The notes beneath the pieces were generated by a model. That model was not told the DNA's origin. It saw only the letters and a list, made by a program, of their open reading frames with translations, and searched no databases. Made by a program: the position numbers and the translations under genes. A DNA stretch of 64,000 nt, from NCBI GenBank assembly GCA_037074765.1, contig JBAMDO010000248.1, positions 1-64,000 of the forward strand, in the 5' to 3' direction. This document shows, piece by piece, positions 1 through 10,354 of the stretch (its first letter is position 1; every line of letters begins with the position of its first letter). The stretch comes from Mansonella perstans. Its lineage: Eukaryota; Nematoda; Chromadorea; Rhabditida; Onchocercidae.

Positions 1-546
1 CACCTCAAACTTGGTAATTAAACCTTTTATTAGAATAATTGGATAACGAGAGATTAATGTAACAATTATGTAGAACGCGCAATTAATGGTAAGATTAACA
101 TATAATAAATCGGTAATGATGAGGAGAATAGAACCAGTAGCCGTGGATGTGAAAAAATCCCAAAAATGATCCTTTTGGGATGATTGAGAGTTTATATACT
201 GAGTATTGTAGGCGGAGGAAACTTGTATTAGTGAGTTGAGTTATAAGAAACTAAAGATTATAAAAAATGAAATCCTTTGTACAGATAAGCTTGGTTTGGA
301 GGTACAATATATTGCATGTAAGCATAAGCATCAAACAAAGGATTTCGACACAGTTACAGAATGGTTGTGGTTAATAAGTTGTTAATTGCAGCTTCTTCTT
401 TTAGTTTATGGTAGGAAGGAGTTTAACAGCTTACAATTGGAACAAAGAGATTAAACGTTACGAAATTACTTAGGTGGCTCATAAAAGCCGTTAATAGAAT
501 CAGATTTAAACCCTATTGGGAATTTCGCGTTATGAATTTCGCGACA
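1..546 (-). repeat. 3' LTR (partial) of a BEL/Pao retroelement
   Basis: This is the left LTR of the minus-strand element. It aligns almost base for base with 3556-4105 and ends at the same CGCGACA (its 5' TGTCGCG on the sense strand). Its other end lies left of the window. The few differences from the right LTR are one lost G in the leader-like motif at 4-24, a change near 293 and a 3-bp loss near 400. So few differences imply a recent insertion. A sense-strand AATAAA lies at 31-26, immediately before the leader-like motif. Confidence 0.9.
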
Positions 547-771
547 CTCCCAAAGGAGGAGAGAGAAGAAGCTAGAGTGTGGATTGAGGGTAGTTATGGT
601 TATAATTTCTTTATCGCTCTTTGTTGTTGTTGTTGATCTTTTAACACATCCCATTGTTTGTACGGCTGTTGCTTGTATTGCCCAATTTCTTGTGGCACTT
701 CTTGTTCGTCGCCGAATAGGTTCCTGGTCTTCGCTTTCTTGTAGCCCTCATCATTCTGAGTACTTCTTCAA
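547..771 (-). pseudogene. Remnant of the pol 3' end plus PPT region
   Basis: This short stretch lies between the gag-protease stop and the 3' LTR. One minus-strand frame reads EPIRRRTRSATRNWAIQA (about 735-655), a basic tail like the extreme C-terminus of BEL/Pao integrase. It continues into a Thr-rich run. The bases directly before the LTR (TTTGGGAG on the sense strand) sit where the polypurine tract should be, although the purine run is short. RT, RNase H and the integrase core are absent, so an internal deletion joined the start of the RT region to the pol end near 772-785. Confidence 0.6.
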
Positions 772-3015
772 TTATTCCGTTTGTAATTGATCGTTGATTG
801 TCTTGTCGTATAAATGAAGAAGTGATTGGAGTTGTAGCCGTTTAACTAGATATTTCAAATGTCCATGGCATAATCCATAATTGTTGCTTAGTCTTTGTGT
901 GGAGCCTTTCCACGGCCAGCGTACTTTATATCTTCCATCCATCATAACGATGGTTTGTTCAAAATGTTTTATAGCTTGATGATCATCATCTACTGTGGGG
1001 GATTCTTGAATGCCGATCATTTCTAATTTCCAGAATTTTTCTAATTCTGAATTGAGGATTGCATTAGCTAAGCATATTATCCCTGTGGGATAACTGTTAT
1101 TCTTACAAAGTTTATTAATATCACCACTTCCAACAATCATAGGGCCAACCTTAGATTGGACTAATATATGTCCTGATTTTAACTCCTTGAGATCTTGTAG
1201 ATTTATAAACTTGAAGAAATAGTCCGCTCCAATGAGTATGTCGGGCTTTCCCCAATGGTTATTTAAATCATCGAATTGAAATTCCTTTGTTATCTCAACC
1301 ACCTGTAGTTCGTTTGTTAAGTATTCGACTACATTAGCGCACAACGATATGACTTCGTTGTCTTCAGTTCGTACCTTTAATTCCGTGTGAGAAGTGGGAC
1401 ACTCCATTGGTTTCCTCGTACCAAAGGGAGCTATCTTCATAGTTTGTTTTTCTGACTCAGTTAGTCTCAATTGATGAGATAATTTCTTGGAGATAAAGGA
1501 CAGTTGTGAGTCTATATCAAATAATGCTAAGGCTTTTTGTTGTCTTTGGGGTTGCGACGGATTGTAGACATCTATCTCTTTACATAAAAGTAAAGTTTCT
1601 CTTGTTGTATTGTTTCGAGTCGTATATGTTGAACTGTAGAGTGTTGTCGAACACTCCTTTCCTTCTGAATTTACTCTTTCTTGTGAAGTAGATATGCTTC
1701 TTTTTTCACACACCGCACTGTTATGCGAAGCTTTGCAGTAGAAGCATTGTTTTTTCACTTTACATCCTTCTCCCATATGATTGTCTTTAAAACAAATTAT
1801 ACATTTCTTCAGTATCTTGAGGCGATTTATTCGAATGTTAGCAGTAGGATAGACGTCGCAATAGCTATCCCAGTGGTCTCCAGTGCAAAATATGCACGGT
1901 CTCTTTTTAATTATTGTACGTTGTGGCGAGTTTTGGTTAGTTCGTATTGTTGATAATGCTGAAGTTCCTCCCGAGTCGTATCTTCGCTTTTGTTCGGATT
2001 TGATAATTGTAAGTTTATTGTCAGCACGGGTGAATGAACTGTGACTTTCTTTTGCTTGTTGATTCACTTTAGCCGTCTTTAACAAGAAATCCCTTAATTT
2101 CCTAACTGACCAAGGCATATCTAATGTTTTTTGAGTATATACTTTCTCCAGAATGCAAGATGGCAGCTTGCTTTCTATTGTAATTTCAATATTTGAATGC
2201 TCCAGGTTTTCTCCTGAAGCTTCCAGTTGGCGCAACACTCTCTCGATGTTCTTGACGATTGTAATCCAGTCCTTTTCATCTCTTTTGATAGACTGGAGTT
2301 CGTGATACAATAGTGCCGATATTGTTGAAGGGTCACCATAATTTTCTTTGAGTAGTTGCATAATTACTTTATAGTTTTCCGGTGCTATATCGTATCCTGA
2401 TACAGCCTGTAGAGCATTACCCTTCAGACACGAATACAAGTAATTTAGTTTTTGGATTTCCGGAATTGTTTGTGAATGGATTGCTGCATTGAAACTGCTC
2501 CAAAATTGTCGCCATTGTCTCGGGTCACCATTGAAGGTAGGTAAGGATAATTGAGGAAGATTGACAGAAAGGTTTGAGGGAGAAATTAATTTCTCATGTT
2601 CCTTACTCTTTGCCTTTATTCCCATTAATAGCTGTTCCAATTTTTGTTCGGCTTCCTCCTTGTCTCTTGTCAGCGTTATTAGCGCTTCCTTTCCCTCATG
2701 TATTATTCGGAATAATCCGTTTTCACCTTCCGTGACTGTTTCATAAGTTTTTTCTTCTTCCTTTCTTTTCGTTGCGGGGATTGTTTGAAGGTAGTTGAAC
2801 CACTTGTCGTTTGCTTTTTCGAGTGAATCAACGCATAACTGTATTCTATCTATCTTATCCGCGAGAACCTTTTTCCTCGTTATATAAACGTTTCCCTGTT
2901 GTTCTAGTGATGCGTTTGGATCCGGAGATTCAAACTTCAGGGACTTTATTTCTTGAAGAAGAAAAACCAACCTTTTTTTTGCTGGTTGTATACTGGCTAT
3001 TATGTTACTTGACAT
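772..3015 (-). CDS. BEL/Pao retroelement Gag-protease polyprotein (internally deleted element)
   Basis: The product is 747 aa. The frame is also open upstream to a TTG at 3072, but that part lies in the LTR and primer-binding site, so the ATG at 3015 is chosen. Order: N-terminal coiled-coil region (about 1-130); the DUF1759-type Gag core with LPTFNGDPRQWRQFWSSFNA (about 155-175); zinc knuckles at about 370-382 (CIFCTGDHWDSYC) and 402-436 (ending CFYCKASHNSAVC); then a DUF1758-type aspartic protease. The protease active site reads LFDIDSQLSFI near 498, so the Asp is kept but the usual Gly of D-T/S-G-S is replaced by Asp. PDILIGADYF follows near 590. The C-terminus reaches the usual pre-RT segment (YGLCHGHLKYLVKRL) and then stops, with no reverse transcriptase. 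The element is therefore non-autonomous. Confidence 0.88.
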   Translation of the reverse strand: MSSNIIASIQPAKKRLVFLLQEIKSLKFESPDPNASLEQQGNVYITRKKVLADKIDRIQLCVDSLEKANDKWFNYLQTIPATKRKEEEKTYETVTEGENGLFRIIHEGKEALITLTRDKEEAEQKLEQLLMGIKAKSKEHEKLISPSNLSVNLPQLSLPTFNGDPRQWRQFWSSFNAAIHSQTIPEIQKLNYLYSCLKGNALQAVSGYDIAPENYKVIMQLLKENYGDPSTISALLYHELQSIKRDEKDWITIVKNIERVLRQLEASGENLEHSNIEITIESKLPSCILEKVYTQKTLDMPWSVRKLRDFLLKTAKVNQQAKESHSSFTRADNKLTIIKSEQKRRYDSGGTSALSTIRTNQNSPQRTIIKKRPCIFCTGDHWDSYCDVYPTANIRINRLKILKKCIICFKDNHMGEGCKVKKQCFYCKASHNSAVCEKRSISTSQERVNSEGKECSTTLYSSTYTTRNNTTRETLLLCKEIDVYNPSQPQRQQKALALFDIDSQLSFISKKLSHQLRLTESEKQTMKIAPFGTRKPMECPTSHTELKVRTEDNEVISLCANVVEYLTNELQVVEITKEFQFDDLNNHWGKPDILIGADYFFKFINLQDLKELKSGHILVQSKVGPMIVGSGDINKLCKNNSYPTGIICLANAILNSELEKFWKLEMIGIQESPTVDDDHQAIKHFEQTIVMMDGRYKVRWPWKGSTQRLSNNYGLCHGHLKYLVKRLQLQSLLHLYDKTINDQLQTE

Positions 3016-3020
3016 CGTGA

Positions 3021-3037
3021 CCTCACCTCGGGCACCA
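3021..3037 (-). other. Putative tRNA primer-binding site
   Basis: On the sense strand, TGGTGCCCGAGGTGAGG starts 8 nt after the LTR end (...TTCACGACA). It begins with TGG, as needed to pair with a tRNA CCA tail, and lies just before the gag ATG. I could not name the tRNA. Confidence 0.55.
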
Positions 3038-3045
3038 AATAATAT

Positions 3046-4105
3046 TGTCGTGAATTTTTTGTGAGAGGTCAACTCTTAGCCAATATTCTTCAATAAATTT
3101 GATCACGATTTGTTGTGTTAGGTTGAGTTGCGGAAACACCTCAAACTTGGGTAATTAAACGTTGTGTTGAGTTGCGTTGAGTTGAATTGTGTTCGCACCT
3201 CAAACTTGGGTAATTAAGCTGTTGTGTTGAGTTGCGTTGAGTTGAATTGTGTTCGCACCTCAAACTTGGGTAATTAAACCGTTGTGTTGAGTTGCGTTGA
3301 GTTGAATTGTGTTCGCACCTCAAACTTGGGTAATTAAGCTGTTGTGTTGAGTTGCGTTGAGTTGAATTGTGTTCGCACCTCAAACTTGGGTAATTAAGCC
3401 GTTGTGTTGAGTTGCGTTGAGTTGAATTGTGTTCGCATCTCAAACTTGGGTAATTAAACCGTTGTGCTGAGTTGCGATGAGTTGAATTGTGTTCGCACCT
3501 CAAACTTGGGTAATTAAACCGTTGTGTTGAGTTGCGTTGAGTTGAATTGTGTTCGCACCTCAAACTTGGGTAATTAAACCTTTTATTAGAATAATTGGAT
3601 AACGAGAGATTAATGTAACAATTATGTAGAACGCGCAATTAATGGTAAGATTAACATATAATAAATCGGTAATGATGAGGAGAATAGAACCAGTAGCCGT
3701 GGATGTGAAAAAATCCCAAAAATGATCCTTTTGGGATGATTGAGAGTTTATATACTGAGTATTGTAGGCGGAGGAAACTTGTATTAGTGAGTTGAGTTAT
3801 AAGAAACTAAAGATTATAAAAAATGAAATCCTTTGTACAGATAAGCTTGGTTGAGGAGGTACAATATATTGCATGTAAGCATAAGCATCAAACAAAGGAT
3901 TTCGACACAGTTACAGAATGGTTGTGGTTAATAAGTTGTTAATTGCAGCTTCTTCTTTGTTAGTTTATGGTAGGAAGGAGTTTAACAGCTTACAATTGGA
4001 ACAAAGAGATTAAACGTTACGAAATTACTTAGGTGGCTCATAAAAGCCGTTAATAGAATCAGATTTAAACCCTATTGGGAATTTCGCGTTATGAATTTCG
4101 CGACA
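3046..4105 (-). repeat. 5' LTR of the BEL/Pao element (1060 bp)
   Basis: The LTR is bounded on the sense strand by TGTCGCGAA...TTCACGACA, an imperfect terminal inverted repeat with TG...CA ends. Sense order: unique U3-like part (4105-3588), AATAAA (3587-3582), the SL1-containing 60-bp array (3580-about 3136), then about 90 nt to the LTR end. The right flank starts ATATTATGCACTGG. Related copies at 19591 and 34053 carry the uninterrupted site (CACGTAATATTATGC), so the junction at 4105/4106 is well fixed and a target duplication of about 5 bp (ATATT) is predicted on the unseen left side. Confidence 0.9.
3140..3580 (-). repeat. 60-bp tandem array containing nematode SL1 spliced-leader copies
   Basis: Eight leader-like copies recur at exact 60-bp spacing: 3140, 3199, 3259, 3319, 3379, 3439, 3499 and 3559 (start of each 22-nt match; the first spacing is 59). 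On the minus strand, the sense strand of the element, four (3259, 3439, 3499, 3559) match the 22-nt SL1 leader exactly, ending ACCCAAGTTTGAG. The others differ by one or two bases near the leader 5' end. In every copy but the most proximal one the leader is followed by GTGCGAACACAATT and a run of CAACT/CAACG/CAACA pentamers. No Sm-site-like U run is present in the spacer, so these are not complete SL RNA genes. SL1 identity rests on my knowledge of the conserved sequence. Confidence 0.9.
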
Positions 4106-7030
4106 ATATTATGCACTGGTATTTTCTGGGAACTGATACAAATTCAGTTTGCAGAGATTGCAAATAAATATGAATATGTTAAAGGGTTTAAAAAAGGAAA
4201 ACGAGAGTTAGATCGGAAACTTTTTTTTTTGTTCCAATGGGACAATGTTTTAAAGATTATTATTCCATGAAGAATTTAGTAAATGAATCATACATCCCTA
4301 AAATATACGATTGAACAGAACAAATTCAGCTCATCTCGAATATTTATTTACTTTTTGTTTTCTTTAAATTTCAACATAATTTTGGATCAAATAAAAAAAC
4401 GAACAAAAAAAAGCGAACTTTCAAGAACTCTGTTGCTTCTTAATAATGCTATTTCTAAAGAGGAAATGGAATTTTTAATACCTTCATTTTCATTTTCCTG
4501 ATTTGCATTTTTTCTGATATTTTACGGTCCAAATGCGGAAAAAAATGAAACTTAAAATGATTGCAATTTTTTTTCTAAAATGTTTAAGCAATTCAATGTT
4601 AATTTACTTATTCGTGTGTGTTAAGAGATTCTTGCACATCTAAATTATCGAAGAAGGAATAGTCTTGATAATGTACAAAAAAGATTGATTACTACTCTCT
4701 TGACGTCTTGACCAACTTAAATATCTCTTTTAATTCATTAGATTATTTATGCTAATTAGGATTTTGTAAACGAACTATAAGAATGGGGAAGAGAATGGTT
4801 AAAAAAATTAATTTAACCGAAATTCACAGAAAAGAAAATGAATTTAGTAAAGTTTTTAACGTTCGAATTATGATCCGCTAATAGACGAATTATCAGTAAG
4901 TAGTAATAAATGTACAATAAGGCACTATTTGGTGACAAAGTATTTTGTTAAACATTCCATTTAATGAATTGCTGTCGCAAATTGAAATGAAAGACTTGCG
5001 AGCCAAGAAGAAAGATGGTAAGCCAACGGTACGATGTAATAAATTAAATACGTTGCAAGATTTCGATTTTTCATCACAATGTAGCAATGTGCCTATAGAG
5101 TGAATTAACAATAAATCAATTGATATAGTTCCGATCTTCAGCAGAGTTTTTTTTTAGATTTCATATTAAAATTCTTGTAATCTTTACTGAAAATTAAAAT
5201 TAATTTACTTAAATGATAAGTCCGATCTTTTGTATTTTTAATGCTGAGTGTTGCATTTGATAGAATATGAAAATATATTTGTTGTAATAAAATATTTATT
5301 GCAGCATTTCAGAAATTAAATGTAACATTAACATTCTCAAACTATATCAATTAATTCTTTCACCTTCATACTTGCTTGCTTTACCGTTTGATAAAAGTAA
5401 ATGATAAGTACGATTCAATTTAGGCAAATAGGCTTATTGTATTTCGTTCTCTGGCGTATTCTTTCTCTTTTGTCGAAATTTACAATAAATTGAATTGGAC
5501 GTATGATTAAGTTCTAATAATTCCACGTAGTTTGTAGAGTTCTGAAAAAGAACCAAAAAAAAAAAAATAATTTATTATAATGAAACAAAATTTCATTTTA
5601 TTTATGCAACTGATGTATTTAATTTAATTTAAATCAATTTCCGAAATGTTTAATGCATTTAACATGAATAAGTTTTGCTTTTATTTTAATTTTTACGAAA
5701 ATTTTATTCATCAAAATTATGATGTGATAAAATTTGCAAAAAATTTCATTTTGATATCATTTTCACATGAATCCTAGAACAATACTGTAGCATGTAAAAT
5801 ATGAACAGAAATAAGATTTTCCCAAACTACTTATTAAATTTCCAAAAAATGAACTATCCAGATTCCCATGCACTTACTGTTATCTACTATTATCTAGCAA
5901 ATGAATGCTGGAGAAGATGTAACAACACATTTCTAAATGTCAAACATCTGAAACATCATTTAAGTGTGGTTTCGGTTTCAGTAGCTTAATAGTAGCATTT
6001 GCATATTTTCTACAAGTTTATTAATAGCGTGACTTCCCACTCTTTTAAATTTATGTTGCTAAAAGGCCTCTACACAAATACAATTTTGACATATTTCATC
6101 ATTAAAAAAATGCATAAGAAATGATGCGAAAGTTAGGAACCTTATAACCAGATTCTGCATTTTCAGCTTCCAAGCCTGCTTTACCAGGAGTACCGTAAGG
6201 CTTCGATGCCGGTTTCTCTCCCAATTCAGCAATCAGTGCCGTGTACTAAACAATTACAGTTAAGAATTTATAAAGACAGTAATAGTAAAACCGAATGCCG
6301 CGTTGCAAAACTGAAATTTGCAAGAAAATAGTAGTTCTGGTTAAAAAAATGATTGAAAAACGGCATTCACTAAAACATGATTAAAGAAGAGACCTCATCA
6401 TCCATGCCACCATCTCCCATATTAAACACCCCACTACCAGGTCTGGATTTTTGCAGTCCTTAGCAATATGCCCCGCAGCACCACAAGCAGTACAAATAGT
6501 ATTTGCGGTAACATTTGGAGCATCCGGAAATTCCCATCTGAAAATCATTTTGTGAAAAATATGGATATTGAAATATATGAAATATTTTCATCTAAAATAC
6601 ACAAAAACCCATTATTATCACTTTTCACTACCACCTCATAGTTTATTAACTAATGACTTGGTAAATAATTAGGAAATAATGAGCTTATGATGAAGTTAAT
6701 TAGTTCAAATGATCTTAAAATCCAAGCGTTGATATTTCTTCATGAATTTCACAGTTTAAATTTGAATACTTACATTGTCTGACTGAAAGCAAACTTCTGC
6801 AGTGTGAACTTTTTTTTCAAATTACCATCATTAATTTGTACTGTTGGTATTCCGAAAATACCTAATGAAGTTACTTTTTCGTCGATCTATGCAAAACTAA
6901 AAATTAATTTAACTTTGAAGTTTCATCGACATTTGTCACTTTATTTAATTATTAGGGATTAAATTAGCTATTAATTTCAAAAAAAAATCAACAAAATAAG
7001 TCAAAGTAGCAAAATAATTTCGCTTAATTA
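4106..7030. repeat. Segmental repeat block, copy 1
   Basis: This block is almost collinear with 34060-37030 and partly with 19590-19690, 20430-21410 and 26060-27395. The copies differ by scattered substitutions and by larger internal deletions. It contains the SF1-like exons (separate entry) and otherwise AT-rich DNA. A short plus-strand frame (4936-5103, ELLSQIEMKDLRAKKKDG) is preserved in three copies and frameshifted in the fourth; no function can be assigned. Confidence 0.8.
6149..6886 (-). pseudogene. SF1/BBP-like gene fragment, copy 1 (three exons)
   Basis: Three consecutive minus-strand exons keep AG/GT borders: 6886-6774, 6537-6394 and 6245-6149. The middle exon encodes a CCHC knuckle (CTACGAAGHIAKDC) preceded by FPDAPNVTANTI. 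The last encodes YTALIAELGEKP. This pairing of a zinc knuckle followed by a short linker and an (M/I)AELGE motif is characteristic of branch-point-binding splicing factor SF1. The KH-QUA2 part is absent. A one-base loss near 6451, relative to the copy at 36434, shifts the frame inside the middle exon. It is best read as a duplicated, non-functional fragment; the parent gene is not in the window. Confidence 0.7.
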
Positions 7031-8489
7031 TCTGTCGGAAAAATGCATGCATGGTGAGAAGTTCTTTTTTGTACTAGCAGATCCTGGATTTTTATTTATT
7101 ACAATGCCTAATTTATCATAATTTTATTATAATGCTAGCTTTTACTTTTAATAAATGCAGGAAGTGCGAACAAAAAAAAAGTCACTTTTAATGACTTCTA
7201 AGAAAATTTAACCTGCTGAAATTAATAAGCAGGATGTGAACCGGAGACCATATAGGAGGATACGCAAACTAAATTTTCATGACGAAAATCGATAGTGCTT
7301 AATATTATTAGCATTGATAAATCGATGTAAGTTAGATAATAAAATAAAAGTTCTTAAGGGGCAGTCAAAAATATGATTAGTCTGTGAAAAACGAAGAAAC
7401 GGTAGATATGTTCGTTAAAAGAACTTTGCATAAAAAAAAAAAAAAAAAAAAAAATTTCCTTTGCAAAAATTTCCTTTGCATACGTTTATTTCCTCTTATA
7501 TTTCCTCGTATTCCGGTTTTAAATTTTCACAAGTCATTAATATTATTAACTTTAAGTTAAACAATGATTCAGCCAGTGAACAGTGTTTATGATAAATTAA
7601 AATTGAATAAATAATTTAGCAAATTTTTTTAACGAATTCTATTATAAAGACAACTATTGCACTTAGTTTTTACAAATATATTTCTTTTGATTGATGAGCT
7701 ATCTTTTGACCTTCACTTTGCTCGTGCATCATTGCATTACTTTTAATGACTTTTTGTATCTCTTTTAAATGGATCAAAATTTCTAGTATTGAAATCCATT
7801 ATGGAGTCTCATCCATTGTCTCATTTCTACAACGGGCTACGATCTGCTGGAGAATTCACAATAATCATTCGTGTAATTTTTATCCTGTGCAACTTCCTAA
7901 ACCAGGAAAGCATAATGCACAGCCAAATCTGATACATTCATTTATACCTGATCGATTTGTTTGATCAAATGTTCCCCTGCCATCGCTGCATTTATTCTTA
8001 AAAATCACTTTTATGAATTGAGCTCATAACTGTTTTCTAGAGGTCATATCTAGTGATTAAACAGTTCCCAAAAATAAATTTACGAACCCCAAGCAGCAGC
8101 ATTATGTATATACGATAGTCGTGATTTTTCAAGGTTTTAAGTTTGAATAATATAATAACATAGCCAGCATGTCTGTGTGATGTAATTTGTAACCCGAAAC
8201 TGGCGGAGCCTTCGAATTGCATATATAAGCACCTAAAATTGTAACTTTTTTCTTTGAACTTTTTCGTTTAACTTTTGAATAATTCTCAAATTTCCTAGAT
8301 TTACATTTTCTGTAAATTTCCTAAGCTATTAAAGGTATTCCGTATGTTATTTATGGAGAAGTTTCAAGTTCAAATTCACATTACATCGATTTTTTTGTGT
8401 ACAAATTCTTCTTTTGCTACCACTGCGTAATGCTCTGTTTCATTTACGTCAGTAAAACAATAATAAATGTACAAATAATAAATGTTTGT
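7031..8489. other. AT-rich stretch without a recognisable gene
   Basis: The segmental homology to 37030 ends near 7030. The following 1.4 kb has poly-A runs (7431-7454) and no frame I can support. From about 8215 to 8460 it again matches another repeat piece (22550-22800). Confidence 0.5.
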
Positions 8490-9440
8490 TGTACATTTTC
8501 GTTTGTATGAGGCAATGTTAAATAGATGAGATCTGATACCGTTTTCTCATTTTGTAATAGGAATTTTGTAGTTGTTTGGATCGAATTCCTAGCCATCCAG
8601 AAGAGTATAGTACATTATGTACAGTTCTCCATTGATCTGAAGATATCAATTTAAGATCGGTTTCACTTAATCTTTGCTTACCGAATTTAAAATATAGTAT
8701 ACATTTTTGATATGTGATTGATTGCCGAAGTAATTATGTAGCTTGATTATACAGATAGAGCAAATTTCAAAAAAAAAGGAAAAAAATTCCTGTTGTATCG
8801 TTTGATCACATTTTTCAGGCCTGTCAAGCATAGTCCAAAATTGTTTCTCAATTTAACCTTTGATTTTTTCCATGATATAAAAATGCATTAGGTCCTTATC
8901 TCACTCGATATCTATCGTTGTATTATATTATGAATTTCTAATTTGTTTTTTTTTTTTTTGTTCTAATACGGAAAGGAACTAATCCTAGTTCTTGTTTCAT
9001 CAGTTTGTATTAAACGTTCTTACATGATAGCAAGGTTTCTTTGCCTTGCTTTTTAATTACTGCATTTGTTTGAGTCATTATTGTCGTATTATAGATAGTT
9101 GAATAATCTTTCCATTTATTAACTTCCTTTGTATGGCTCCCGTAAAGGCATGAAGATTTGTTCGATGTGGTTCATTTCTTTCTTCACATAGTGCACTGTT
9201 ATGGACAGCCTTGCAATAAAAACATTTTAGTTTTGTATTCTTCGCTTTGGTATGTCTTCAAACAAATACTGTAGGATGTATTTGACATTCATAATGCCAC
9301 TGATCAAATTTCAATTGTCTCATTGTTTAGATAATAAAATATATTAATGCTTTAAAAAATTTAATGATAATCCAGTAATGACTGAAAAATATGTAAGTAA
9401 AGTAAAGGAAAGTTTTGCTTTAGAAAAATAAATTAAGAAA
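8490..9440 (-). pseudogene. Decayed BEL/Pao gag fragment, copy 1
   Basis: On the minus strand, 9230-9181 reads KCFYCKAVHNSALCEER, nearly the same as the second Gag zinc knuckle of the element at the window start (CFYCKASHNSAVC). Upstream on that strand (about 9310-9260) a degraded DQWHYECQIHPT resembles the first knuckle (GDHWDSYCDVYP). Stops and indels interrupt the frame. Related copies lie near 14790-15790, 21440-22010 and 29290-30300. Confidence 0.75.
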
Positions 9441-9589
9441 AGCTTTCCTTTTGTCCTTCTCTCATACACATTTTGTTAAAACACGCAACAATTTTGGAGC
9501 AATTTTTCCCGTTTATTGTAGAATTATTTTTTTTTCATTTTGGTTGGAAATTTTAGAAACAAATATTTTCATAAATAAATGGAAAAATA

Positions 9590-9700
9590 TAAACAAGTAT
9601 ATTCATATATATGAAAAAAATATAAATGTAAATATATATATATGAAAAAAATATATGAAAAAGTATATTCATACATATATATGTAGATATATGTGTAAAT
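9590..9700. repeat. TA-rich microsatellite-like tract
   Basis: Repeated TATATATATGAAAAAAATA motifs with ATATATG runs. The same tract recurs at about 22140-22260 and 30440-30550 with length differences, always in the 5' flank of a receptor cassette. It would suit copy typing but suggests no function. Confidence 0.7.
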
Positions 9701-10354
9701 TATAAAATACTACTGTTTCCTTCTCGTGTTTTTAATCAATTAACTTCATATTATTTGTTAATCAGTTAATCAGCTCGTTTGGTAATACAGATATTACTGA
9801 AAAGAAAAAAGAAAGTTCATTCAAGTATTTTTATTGTAAGAAATGAAAAAATTGATAGTTACGATAACCGAAATTATATTGTCGCAAATAACTAAATTTC
9901 ACAAATTTTGCTTCCTTTATCAGAAGGCATTGCTTCTGATTATTTTCGCTTTATCTATTTCCAAAATATTTATCTTGTTTATCAGATATCTCCTTCTCTT
10001 CCCTTAGGAAATTACTTTGAGTACTAAGCGACTTTTGCATTTACTGCTTTATTGAGAAAATTAAAAGCAAATTAATTCTCCAATCCTTCTCTTTCCAACA
10101 TTTTTTTCCTAATTGGTATTTTCAAAAACATACGAAATTACTGAGCAATTTAAATCTCTTCATACTGTTAATTTTTTGTTTCATTTGCTTACATAGTTTA
10201 CTGAATCTGGTTCTGCAGTGTTTTCATCTATTTATTTTCTTTGTTTGCTTTTATTTTTTCCAGATTTTATTTCATTTTAGTATTCATGTTAATTTACTGT
10301 CTCTGCGAGATTAAATTTCTATGAGTTTCCCGAAAAATCAATAAATGATACTAA

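Noticed and set aside
3016..3072. Longer Gag start at 3072
   Set aside because: That codon is TTG and the extra 19 codons span the LTR end and the primer-binding site; the ATG at 3015 is the natural start.
3140..3580. CRISPR-like array (regular repeats and spacers)
   Set aside because: The spacers are the same in every unit and the repeat is the SL1 leader inside an LTR; this is a eukaryotic minisatellite.
4893..5111. Minus-strand 72-91 aa frames in the segmental repeats (also 21111 and 34894)
   Set aside because: Low-complexity, no domain, no splice context, and the opposite strand has an equally open short frame; no gene called.
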